Shown here piece by piece: positions 56,601 to 64,000 of a stretch of 64,000 nucleotides of DNA. A model generated the notes under the pieces. That model saw only the letters and a list, made by a program, of their open reading frames with translations. It did not search any database and was not told the DNA's origin. The stretch comes from Agrobacterium vitis (GTDB taxonomy: Bacteria > Pseudomonadota > Alphaproteobacteria > Rhizobiales > Rhizobiaceae), in the NCBI RefSeq assembly GCF_013426735.1, contig NZ_AP023272.1, positions 575,501 through 639,500 of the forward strand, in the 5' to 3' direction. Positions within the stretch are counted from its first letter, which is position 1. Each line of letters starts with the position of its first letter. The translations under genes and the position numbers were made by a program.

Positions 56601-57113
56601 ATGAAACTGAAATTTGCGGCGACGGGTTTGATGGTCGTGCTTTCTCTTGCCGGGTGTCAGCGTACGTCAAGCGATTACGGTTCCTCGTCACTGCCGCCTT
56701 TGCAGGCACAGCCGGTGCCTCAAGTCCAGTCGGGGCAATTGCCGCCTCCAGGTGCGAGCCAGTTTCCGGTCGCTCCCACGTCTAACCAGAGCGCTGCCTT
56801 GACACCGAACGCGCCGCCGCCGGGTAGCTCGCTCGATTTCACCAAGGAACAGATGGTTGGCAATTGGCGTGTGGCCAATGGCCAGTCCAGCTGCGACATG
56901 TTCCTGACCCTCACCAATCTGGGTGGTGGATCGCGCGGCGGTACGCGCGGTTGCGTCGGCCCGCTGACGACGATGGGCGCCTGGGACGTCGCCAACAAGC
57001 AGTTGATGCTGAAGGATCGCGACGGCAATGTGATCGGCACACTCTACAAGACAGCAGACAATCGCTTCAACGGCTCCACCAGCGCTGGTCAGCCTGTCAG
57101 CCTCAGCCGGTAA
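56601..57113 (+). CDS. Omp19-like lipoprotein, AprI/Inh protease-inhibitor domain
   Basis: A 170-residue lipoprotein: signal peptide with lipobox LAGC (lipidated Cys19), a Pro/Gln/Ser-rich linker (30-85), then a small beta-barrel domain [21 protein letters not shown] with one disulfide pair (SCDMF and RGCVGP), as in the AprI/Inh metalloprotease inhibitor family and Brucella Omp19. Likely an outer-membrane lipoprotein protecting against proteases. The start is MKLKFAATG (56601) after GTTAGG; the earlier frame start is not used. Confidence 0.85.
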   Translation: MKLKFAATGLMVVLSLAGCQRTSSDYGSSSLPPLQAQPVPQVQSGQLPPPGASQFPVAPTSNQSAALTPNAPPPGSSLDFTKEQMVGNWRVANGQSSCDMFLTLTNLGGGSRGGTRGCVGPLTTMGAWDVANKQLMLKDRDGNVIGTLYKTADNRFNGSTSAGQPVSLSR

Positions 57114-57133
57114 GGGTGGGCTGAGCCACCCTT
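57112..57133 (+). terminator. Weak hairpin at the end of the Omp19-like gene
   Basis: AAGGGTGG (57112-57119) pairs with CCACCCTT (57126-57133) around GCTGAG; it overlaps the stop codon and has no T run. Confidence 0.4.
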
Positions 57134-57195
57134 CATTCTGATGCCTGCCCTTTGATGCGATAGGGGGCGGGCCTATATCCCCCGCGGAGTTCGAC

Positions 57196-58359
57196 ATGCA
57201 GCCTGTGCCCGATTATGCCCTCAGCGTCAGCGAGGATCTGAAGGCGCGGACCCTGTCGGGGGAACTGATGGCCGACCCCGCCCAGATGGCGGTTGCCGCC
57301 CGGCTTGATCGTATCCTTCTCCAATTGAAAGAACGCAAGCCAGCGAAGAAGTCCTCGGCGCTTGGCTGGATCTTTGCGCGGCATCGAGCGCCCCAAACCA
57401 AAATCATGGGGCTTTATGTGCATGGCAGCGTCGGGCGTGGCAAAACCATGCTGATGGACCTGTTCTTTCGCATGGCGCCCGTGGAAAAGAAGCGGCGGGC
57501 GCATTTTCATGAATTCATGGCCGATGTGCATAATCGCATTCACATCCATCGGCAGAAACTCAAAAATGGCGAGACAAAACAGGCCGATCCCGTGCCGCCG
57601 GTTGCGGAGCAACTGGCTACTGAGGCCGGGCTTTTGTGCTTCGATGAATTCACCGTTACCGATATTGCCGATGCAATGATCCTGTCGCGGTTGTTTACCG
57701 AGCTTTTCGCTCGCGGCTGCATTCTGGTGGCGACCTCCAATGTCGAGCCGGACAATCTTTATCCGGATGGGTTGAACCGGGGTCTGTTTGTGCCGTTCAT
57801 TGGCTTGCTCAAGCAATATGTCGAGATCCTCTCGCTCGATTCGCCGACCGATTACCGGCTGGAAAAGGCCGACCAGCTGCCGATCTATCTCTCTCCGGCA
57901 GATGCTGTAGCGGATCGGGAAATGGACCGTGCCTGGAAAATGATGACCGCAGGCCGCCTGGAAAAGCCGCTGGATATCGAAATGAAGGGCAGGCTTTTGC
58001 CGGTGAAGCGGGCCGTTGGAAAAATGGCCCGCTTCACGTTTGCCGAGCTGTGCGAGCAGCCGCTGGGTGCGTCCGATTATTTGGCGCTTGCCAACCGGTT
58101 TCATACAATCTTCGTCGATCATATTCCCTATCTCGGGCCTGAAAAACGCAATCAGACAAAGCGCTTCATCATCCTGATCGACGCACTCTATGACCATCAT
58201 GTGCGGGTGCATGCCAGCGCTGCGGCTGAGCCCGAAGCCTTGTTGACGGCGAGAAAGGGAACCGAAGGGTTCGAATTCGACCGGACAGCATCGCGGCTGT
58301 TTGAGATGCGTAGCCGTGAATATCTTGAAGCGCATGCAGGCCGCATTGCGGAAATGTGA
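57196..58359 (+). CDS. zapE: Cell division protein ZapE (AFG1-like ATPase)
   Basis: A 387-residue AAA-type ATPase. P-loop GSVGRGKT at 77-84, Walker B LLCFDEFTVTDIADAMIL, sensor-type ATSNVEPDNLYPDGLNR and ANRFHTIFVDHIPYL. ZapE/AFG1 proteins associate with FtsZ ring constriction in bacteria and with mitochondrial protein quality control. In rhizobia it regularly precedes mdh, as here. Confidence 0.92.
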   Translation: MQPVPDYALSVSEDLKARTLSGELMADPAQMAVAARLDRILLQLKERKPAKKSSALGWIFARHRAPQTKIMGLYVHGSVGRGKTMLMDLFFRMAPVEKKRRAHFHEFMADVHNRIHIHRQKLKNGETKQADPVPPVAEQLATEAGLLCFDEFTVTDIADAMILSRLFTELFARGCILVATSNVEPDNLYPDGLNRGLFVPFIGLLKQYVEILSLDSPTDYRLEKADQLPIYLSPADAVADREMDRAWKMMTAGRLEKPLDIEMKGRLLPVKRAVGKMARFTFAELCEQPLGASDYLALANRFHTIFVDHIPYLGPEKRNQTKRFIILIDALYDHHVRVHASAAAEPEALLTARKGTEGFEFDRTASRLFEMRSREYLEAHAGRIAEM

Positions 58360-59501
<1,142 letters not shown>

Positions 59502-59510
59502 TCGCCTTTG

Positions 59511-59548
59511 GCGGCTGCGCCTTCATCTGCGGATGATGGCGCAGCCGC
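59511..59548 (+). other. Strong intercistronic hairpin between mdh and sucC
   Basis: GCGGCTGCGCC (59511-59521) pairs with GGCGCAGCCGC (59538-59548), continued after one T-T mismatch by five more pairs and a TGCG loop. It lies 10 bp after the mdh stop and is followed by GCATGGTTTTAACG. It could be a partial terminator or an mRNA-stabilising or processing element. Confidence 0.75.
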
Positions 59549-59624
59549 GCATGGTTTTAACGCAGTTCTGAGCCGGGCGGCATGGCCGCTGGTTCTGGAA
59601 TTGCTCCGAACACAGGACCAGACG

Positions 59625-60821
59625 ATGAATATTCATGAATATCAGGCCAAGGCTCTGCTGAAGAGCTTTGGTGCTCCGGTTGCCGAAGGTGTGGCAATCT
59701 TTTCCGCTGATGAAGCCGAAGCCGCCGCAAAGCAGCTTCCTGGCCCGCTTTATGTCGTCAAGAGCCAGATTCACGCTGGTGGTCGCGGCAAGGGCAAGTT
59801 TAAAGAACTCGGCCAGGATGCCAAGGGCGGCGTTCGCCTGGCGTTCTCGATCGACGAAGTGAAGTCGCATGTTGCTGAAATGCTCGGCAACACGCTGGTG
59901 ACCAACCAGACCGGCCCTGCTGGCAAGCAGGTGAACCGCCTGTACATCGAAGACGGTGCAGACATCGAACGCGAACTTTATCTGTCGCTGCTCGTAGACC
60001 GCGCTGTTGGTCAGGTTGCTTTCGTGGTTTCCACCGAAGGCGGCATGGACATTGAAACGGTTGCCCACGACACCCCGGAAAAGATCATCAGCGTTGCGAT
60101 TGATCCAGAAGCTGGTGTAACGGCTGCCAATCTCGAAGCCCTGACTGCGGCTCTGAAGCTCGAAGGCGAAGCCAAGGCTGACGCTGAAAAGCTGTTCCCG
60201 ATCCTCTACAAGGCCTTTGTCGAAAAGGACATGGCGCTTCTGGAAGTGAACCCGCTGATCGTCATGAAGAACGGCCGTATGCGCGTTCTCGATGCGAAGA
60301 TGTCTTTCGACGGCAACGCTCTGTTCCGCCACGAAGACGTTGTAGCGCTTCGCGACAAGACGGAAGAAGACGCCAAGGAAATCGAAGCCTCCAAGTATGA
60401 TCTGGCCTATGTTGCTCTCGACGGCAATATCGGATGCATGGTCAACGGTGCAGGTCTTGCCATGGCAACCATGGACATCATCAAGCTCTACGGTGCTGAG
60501 CCGGCAAACTTCCTCGACGTTGGTGGCGGCGCGACCAAGGAAAAGGTCACGGCAGCCTTCAAGATCATCACGGCTGATCCGGCTGTGAAGGGCATTCTGG
60601 TCAACATCTTCGGCGGCATCATGAAGTGTGATGTGATTGCCGAAGGCGTTCTGGCTGCCGTCAAGGACGTCGGCCTCACCGTTCCACTCGTTGTTCGCCT
60701 CGAAGGCACCAATGTCGAGCTGGGCAAGAAAATCATCAACGAATCCGGTCTCAACGTCATTTCGGCGGATGATCTGGACGATGCTGCGCAGAAGATCGTC
60801 GCAGCCGTGAAGGCAGCGTGA
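59625..60821 (+). CDS. sucC: Succinyl-CoA synthetase beta subunit (ADP-forming)
   Basis: A 398-residue ATP-grasp protein, partner of Suc[20 protein letters not shown] is the invariant N-terminus; [41 protein letters not shown] and [13 protein letters not shown] are family blocks. The ATG at 59625 was chosen; the in-frame region upstream contains the mdh hairpin. Followed after 4 bp by a small ORF. Confidence 0.96.
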   Translation: MNIHEYQAKALLKSFGAPVAEGVAIFSADEAEAAAKQLPGPLYVVKSQIHAGGRGKGKFKELGQDAKGGVRLAFSIDEVKSHVAEMLGNTLVTNQTGPAGKQVNRLYIEDGADIERELYLSLLVDRAVGQVAFVVSTEGGMDIETVAHDTPEKIISVAIDPEAGVTAANLEALTAALKLEGEAKADAEKLFPILYKAFVEKDMALLEVNPLIVMKNGRMRVLDAKMSFDGNALFRHEDVVALRDKTEEDAKEIEASKYDLAYVALDGNIGCMVNGAGLAMATMDIIKLYGAEPANFLDVGGGATKEKVTAAFKIITADPAVKGILVNIFGGIMKCDVIAEGVLAAVKDVGLTVPLVVRLEGTNVELGKKIINESGLNVISADDLDDAAQKIVAAVKAA

Positions 60822-60825
60822 TCTG

Positions 60826-61206
60826 ATGGCTGATACATCCAAGACCGTGAAGCGCCAGCCTTTTGGCCCGAATGAGACAGATATCAATCTGTGCTACTTC
60901 GTCTGCTTCGACAGTGAGCTTCCAACCGATGGCGACGTCGCCGAACGCTGGGTGCATTTCAACGACAATGACGATGCGCTCGCCTATTTCGCTGACAAGT
61001 CCAAGGATGCGAGCCTCTTTGTCTGGAAGGGCGAGCTTGCCATTGCCAAGGGCGACGGCCAGTTCGATTGGTTCTTTACCCAATGGTCCAAGAGCCTTGA
61101 GAAGCAGCTGACGCAGAAGCCAGCCAAGGGCATGGGCTATCGCTTTTCCAATGACGCCTTTGAGGCATTTGAACCCCTCGAATTCGAGGAAGAGGAAGCC
61201 GAGTAA
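60826..61206 (+). CDS. Small acidic protein of unknown function inserted between sucC and sucD
   Basis: A 126-residue soluble protein rich in Asp, Glu, Phe and Trp: [50 protein letters not shown] and a final acidic tail ([12 protein letters not shown]). No family recognised. It starts 4 bp after the sucC stop and its stop overlaps the sucD start (TAATG, 61204-61208), so it is embedded in the suc operon and probably translated with both subunits. Coding bias is like its neighbours. Confidence 0.78.
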   Translation: MADTSKTVKRQPFGPNETDINLCYFVCFDSELPTDGDVAERWVHFNDNDDALAYFADKSKDASLFVWKGELAIAKGDGQFDWFFTQWSKSLEKQLTQKPAKGMGYRFSNDAFEAFEPLEFEEEEAE

Positions 61207-62108
61207 TGTCGATTCTGATCAATAAAGACACCAAGGTTCTCGTACAGGGCCTGACCGGCAAGACCGGCACTTTCCATACCGAACAGGCGCTTGCCTATTA
61301 TGGCACCAAGATGGTCGGCGGTATTCATCCTTCCAAGGGTGGCAGCAACTGGACCGGCTCCAAGGGCGAAACCCTGCCGATCTTCGCATCTGTTGCCGAA
61401 GGCAAGGACGTGACGGGTGCAAATGCATCGGTAATCTACGTTCCGCCAGCCGGCGCTGCTGCTGCGATCATCGAAGCCATCGAAGCTGAAATTCCGCTGA
61501 TCGTCTGCATCACGGAAGGTATTCCGGTCGCCGACATGGTCAAGGTCAAGGCTCGCCTCGACAAGTCCAAGTCGCGCCTGATCGGCCCCAACTGCCCAGG
61601 CGTGATGACGCCGGAAGAATGCAAGATCGGCATTATGCCGGGCTCGATCTTCCGCAAGGGGTCTGTTGGCGTGTTGTCGCGTTCCGGCACTTTGACCTAT
61701 GAGGCTGTGTTCCAGACCTCGAATGAAGGCCTTGGCCAGACTTCGGCTGTCGGTATCGGCGGCGACCCGGTCAAGGGCACCGAGTTCATCGACATCCTGG
61801 AAATGTACCTCGCTGACGAAGCCACCAAGTCGATCATCATGATCGGTGAAATCGGTGGTTCGGCTGAAGAAGAGGCTGCACAGTTCCTCAAGGACGAAGC
61901 CAAGAAGGGCCGCAAGAAGCCGATGGTTGGCTTCATCGCCGGTCGTACGGCTCCTCCCGGTCGCACCATGGGTCACGCAGGCGCTGTGATCTCCGGCGGC
62001 AAGGGCGGCGCGGAAGACAAGATCGAAGCCATGGAATCGGCTGGCATTCGGGTTTCGCCCTCGCCAGCCCGCCTTGGCAAGACGCTGGTTGAAGTTCTCA
62101 AGGGCTGA
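61206..62108 (+). CDS. sucD: Succinyl-CoA synthetase alpha subunit
   Basis: A 300-residue subunit that binds CoA and is phosphorylated. The N-terminus [24 protein letters not shown], CoA-site VYVPP, PNCPG, and the phospho-histidine His257 in [10 protein letters not shown] are present. The start overlaps the preceding ORF stop by one base. Completes SucCD. Confidence 0.96.
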   Translation: MSILINKDTKVLVQGLTGKTGTFHTEQALAYYGTKMVGGIHPSKGGSNWTGSKGETLPIFASVAEGKDVTGANASVIYVPPAGAAAAIIEAIEAEIPLIVCITEGIPVADMVKVKARLDKSKSRLIGPNCPGVMTPEECKIGIMPGSIFRKGSVGVLSRSGTLTYEAVFQTSNEGLGQTSAVGIGGDPVKGTEFIDILEMYLADEATKSIIMIGEIGGSAEEEAAQFLKDEAKKGRKKPMVGFIAGRTAPPGRTMGHAGAVISGGKGGAEDKIEAMESAGIRVSPSPARLGKTLVEVLKG

Positions 62109-62125
62109 GACCACATAGAGATGAG

Positions 62126-62154
62126 CGGGTAGACGTCTTTATGGCGTCTGCCCG
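62126..62154 (+). other. Hairpin between sucD and sucA
   Basis: CGGGTAGACG (62126-62135) pairs with CGTCTGCCCG (62145-62154), one T-G wobble, 9-nt loop, 18 bp after the sucD stop. There is no T run, so transcription probably continues or is only reduced. Confidence 0.65.
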
Positions 62155-62186
62155 TGCAAGCATTTCAAGTCCAGCCGAGCGCAAGC

Positions 62187-62235
62187 CTTGACTGGCAGAT
62201 ATTCGACAAGCCGAATATTCGGTCGAATAGTTCGG
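62187..62235 (+). promoter_or_regulatory. Possible internal promoter/operator upstream of sucA
   Basis: CTTGACT at 62187-62193 is a good -35 element, with GAATAT 19 bp downstream (62213-62218) as a weak -10. The same stretch contains the inverted repeat ATATTCG (62199-62205)/CGAATAT (62212-62218) and further CGAATA/TTCGG repeats up to 62235. It may allow separate control of sucAB. Confidence 0.35.
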
Positions 62236-62280
62236 TGATGACCTCAAGTCGGGAGGCGGGCACGAGGCCCGCAAAAAACC

Positions 62281-64000
62281 ATGGCAAGGCAAGAAGCCAA
62301 CGAGCAGTTTCAGATCACCTCGTTCCTGGACGGATCGAATGCGATCTATATCGAGCAGCTTTATGCGCGTTACGAAGACGATCCGAATTCGGTATCGCCT
62401 GAGTGGCAATCCTTCTTCAAGGCGCTGGGCGATAATCCAAGCGACGTGAAAAAGGCAGCCAAGGGAGCCTCCTGGCAGCGGAGCAATTGGCCGCTGACAC
62501 CCCGCACCGATCTGGTTTCGGCGCTTGATGGGAATTGGGGTCTGGTCGAGAAGGCCATTGAAACCAAGGTCAAGGGCAAGGCAGAAGCCGCAGCCGCAAC
62601 CACGGGCAAACCGGTTTCTGAAACCGATGTGTTGCAGGCGACCCGTGATAGCGTGCGCGCCATCATGATGATCCGCGCTTATCGCATGCGCGGTCATTTG
62701 CACGCCAAGCTCGACCCGCTCGGCATTGCTACTGCGGTTGAAGATTACAACGAGCTGTCGCCATCGTCCTACGGCTTTACTGATGCAGATTTTGATCGCA
62801 AGATCTTCATCGATAACGTTCTGGGGCTGGAATATGCCACCGTGCGTGAGATGATCGAAATTCTTGAGCGTACCTATTGCTCGACGCTCGGTTTCGAATT
62901 CATGCACATTTCCAATCCGGAAGAAAAATCCTGGATTCAGGAGCGCATCGAAGGCCCCGATAAAGGTGTAGATTTTACCGTAGAGGGCAAGAAAGCCATT
63001 CTGCAAAAGCTGGTTGAGGCTGAAGGCTTCGAGCAGTTCATCGATGTGAAGTACAAGGGCACCAAGCGCTTTGGTCTGGATGGCGGCGAATCGCTGATCC
63101 CGGCGCTGGAGCAGATCATCAAGCGCGGCGGTCAGGAAGGTCTCGAAGAGGTTGTGCTCGGCATGGCGCATCGCGGCCGTCTGAACGTGCTGACCAATGT
63201 GATGCACAAGCCGCATCGCGCCGTGTTCCACGAGTTCAAGGGTGGTTCGTTCAAGCCTGATGAAGTCGAAGGCTCCGGCGACGTGAAGTACCATCTGGGT
63301 GCCTCGTCCGACCGCGAATTCGATGGCAACAAGGTTCACTTGTCGCTGACGGCCAACCCGTCACATCTGGAAATCGTTAACCCCGTGGTGATGGGTAAGG
63401 CCCGTGCCAAGCAGGACCAGCTTGCCAAAGTCTGGGAAGGTGACGTGATTCCGCTGAAGGAACGCGCCAAGGTTCTGCCGCTGCTGCTGCATGGTGACGC
63501 TGCCTTTGCGGGTCAGGGCGTTGTGGCTGAAATTCTCGGCCTGTCTGGTCTGCGCGGTCACCGCGTGGCTGGCACGATGCATGTGATCATCAATAACCAG
63601 ATCGGCTTTACCACCAATCCGGGCTTCTCGCGCTCGTCGCCTTATCCATCGGATGTGGCCAAGATGATCGAAGCGCCGATCTTCCATGTGAATGGTGACG
63701 ATCCGGAAGCTGTGGTCTATGCCGCCAAGGTGGCCACTGAATTCCGCATGAAGTTCCACAAGCCTGTGGTTGTGGACATGTTCTGCTACCGTCGCTTTGG
63801 CCATAATGAAGGTGATGAGCCTTCGTTCACCCAGCCAAAGATGTACAAGGAAATCCGCTCCCATAAGACGGTTGTTCAGGTCTATGGTGATCGTCTGATT
63901 GCTGAAGGCGTGATTACCGAAGGCGATCTTGAAAAGATGAAGGCCGATTGGCGCGCCAATCTTGAGCAGGAATTCGAGGCCGGCCAGTCCTACAAGCCCA
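62281..64000 (+). CDS. sucA: 2-oxoglutarate dehydrogenase E1 component, N-terminal part (runs off the window)
   Basis: Thiamine-diphosphate-dependent decarboxylase of the 2-oxoglutarate dehydrogenase complex. About 573 residues are visible without a stop. The N-terminal FLDGSNAIYIEQLYARY is the E2-binding helix region. IMMIRAYRMRGHLHAKLDPLG, LGMAHRGRLNVL, HGDAAFAGQGVV (ThDP/Mg site) and YRRFGHNEGDEP follow in the correct order. The start ATG is at 62281. Normally followed by sucB and lpd. Confidence 0.95.
   Translation, partial: MARQEANEQFQITSFLDGSNAIYIEQLYARYEDDPNSVSPEWQSFFKALGDNPSDVKKAAKGASWQRSNWPLTPRTDLVSALDGNWGLVEKAIETKVKGKAEAAAATTGKPVSETDVLQATRDSVRAIMMIRAYRMRGHLHAKLDPLGIATAVEDYNELSPSSYGFTDADFDRKIFIDNVLGLEYATVREMIEILERTYCSTLGFEFMHISNPEEKSWIQERIEGPDKGVDFTVEGKKAILQKLVEAEGFEQFIDVKYKGTKRFGLDGGESLIPALEQIIKRGGQEGLEEVVLGMAHRGRLNVLTNVMHKPHRAVFHEFKGGSFKPDEVEGSGDVKYHLGASSDREFDGNKVHLSLTANPSHLEIVNPVVMGKARAKQDQLAKVWEGDVIPLKERAKVLPLLLHGDAAFAGQGVVAEILGLSGLRGHRVAGTMHVIINNQIGFTTNPGFSRSSPYPSDVAKMIEAPIFHVNGDDPEAVVYAAKVATEFRMKFHKPVVVDMFCYRRFGHNEGDEPSFTQPKMYKEIRSHKTVVQVYGDRLIAEGVITEGDLEKMKADWRANLEQEFEAGQSYKP

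Noticed and set aside
59523..60887. Open frame of 454 codons opposite sucC
   Set aside because: Antisense shadow of a highly biased gene; it also runs through the mdh-sucC hairpin.

Overview
The window is a piece of a rhizobial (Rhizobiaceae, Agrobacterium/Allorhizobium/Rhizobium-like) circular chromosome. The evidence is gene order and protein type: an mdh-sucCDA cluster preceded by zapE, an Omp19-like lipoprotein and sdhCDAB; a hemC-hemD-mitofilin-hemY cluster divergent from tsaD-gpsA; ccmABCDG divergent from acnA; and ffh next to a chorismate mutase and rpsP. DUF1223, DUF2585, DUF2794 and an IalB-family protein are also typical of alphaproteobacteria. The sequence is GC-rich with strong third-position bias. 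This produces many long antisense open frames that I treated as shadows. Coding density is high and many neighbours overlap by 4 bp (ATGA or GTGA).

Layout. 1-2046: rpsP (partial), chorismate mutase and ffh, all on the minus strand. 2309-8943: a secreted unknown, a metallo-beta-lactamase-fold hydrolase, then dapF, mtaB, ftsY, yciB and DUF2585. 8918-11883: the cytochrome c maturation genes ccmG/D/C/B/A on the minus strand. 12135-18190: acnA, DUF1223, DUF2794, an acetyltransferase and a Bax-inhibitor-1 protein whose 5' leader looks like the ybhL leader RNA. 18379-24884: a YbbAP-type ABC exporter, arylesterase, thpR, pterin dehydratase, DUF1232 and IalB. 25126-30863: rlmN, two tiny membrane proteins, a LysE exporter, an orphan protein flanked by hairpins, an SDR and argG. 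30916-33148: an MFS drug exporter, a wrecked IS66 transposase tail and an acetyltransferase of less typical composition; this is the most accessory-looking stretch. 33336-43799: M3 peptidase, PhoD-type phosphatase, typA, GNAT, ppa, yggU/yggT, an MFS protein, a GATase and a TerB protein. 43809-52476: hemY, mitofilin-like, hemD and hemC, then tsaD, gpsA, YciI, EVE and methyltransferase as a tightly overlapping plus-strand run, and a small secreted unknown. 52768-64000: the TCA block sdhCDAB, Omp19-like, zapE, mdh, sucC, a small unknown ORF, sucD and sucA (cut by the window edge).

Common themes are central energy metabolism (acn, sdh, mdh, suc), haem synthesis and cytochrome c assembly, co-translational targeting (both SRP-type GTPases ffh and ftsY), and tRNA/rRNA modification (mtaB, rlmN, tsaD).

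I found no rRNA, tRNA, CRISPR array, prophage or defence island. No unmistakable new multi-gene system is visible. The best leads are small: an unknown acidic ORF wedged between sucC and sucD, the ybhL-type leader, an intrinsic terminator of ppa that doubles as yggU coding sequence, strong intercistronic hairpins in the suc operon, an alphaproteobacterial Mic60-type protein inside the haem cluster, and an orphan gene at 27496-28311.
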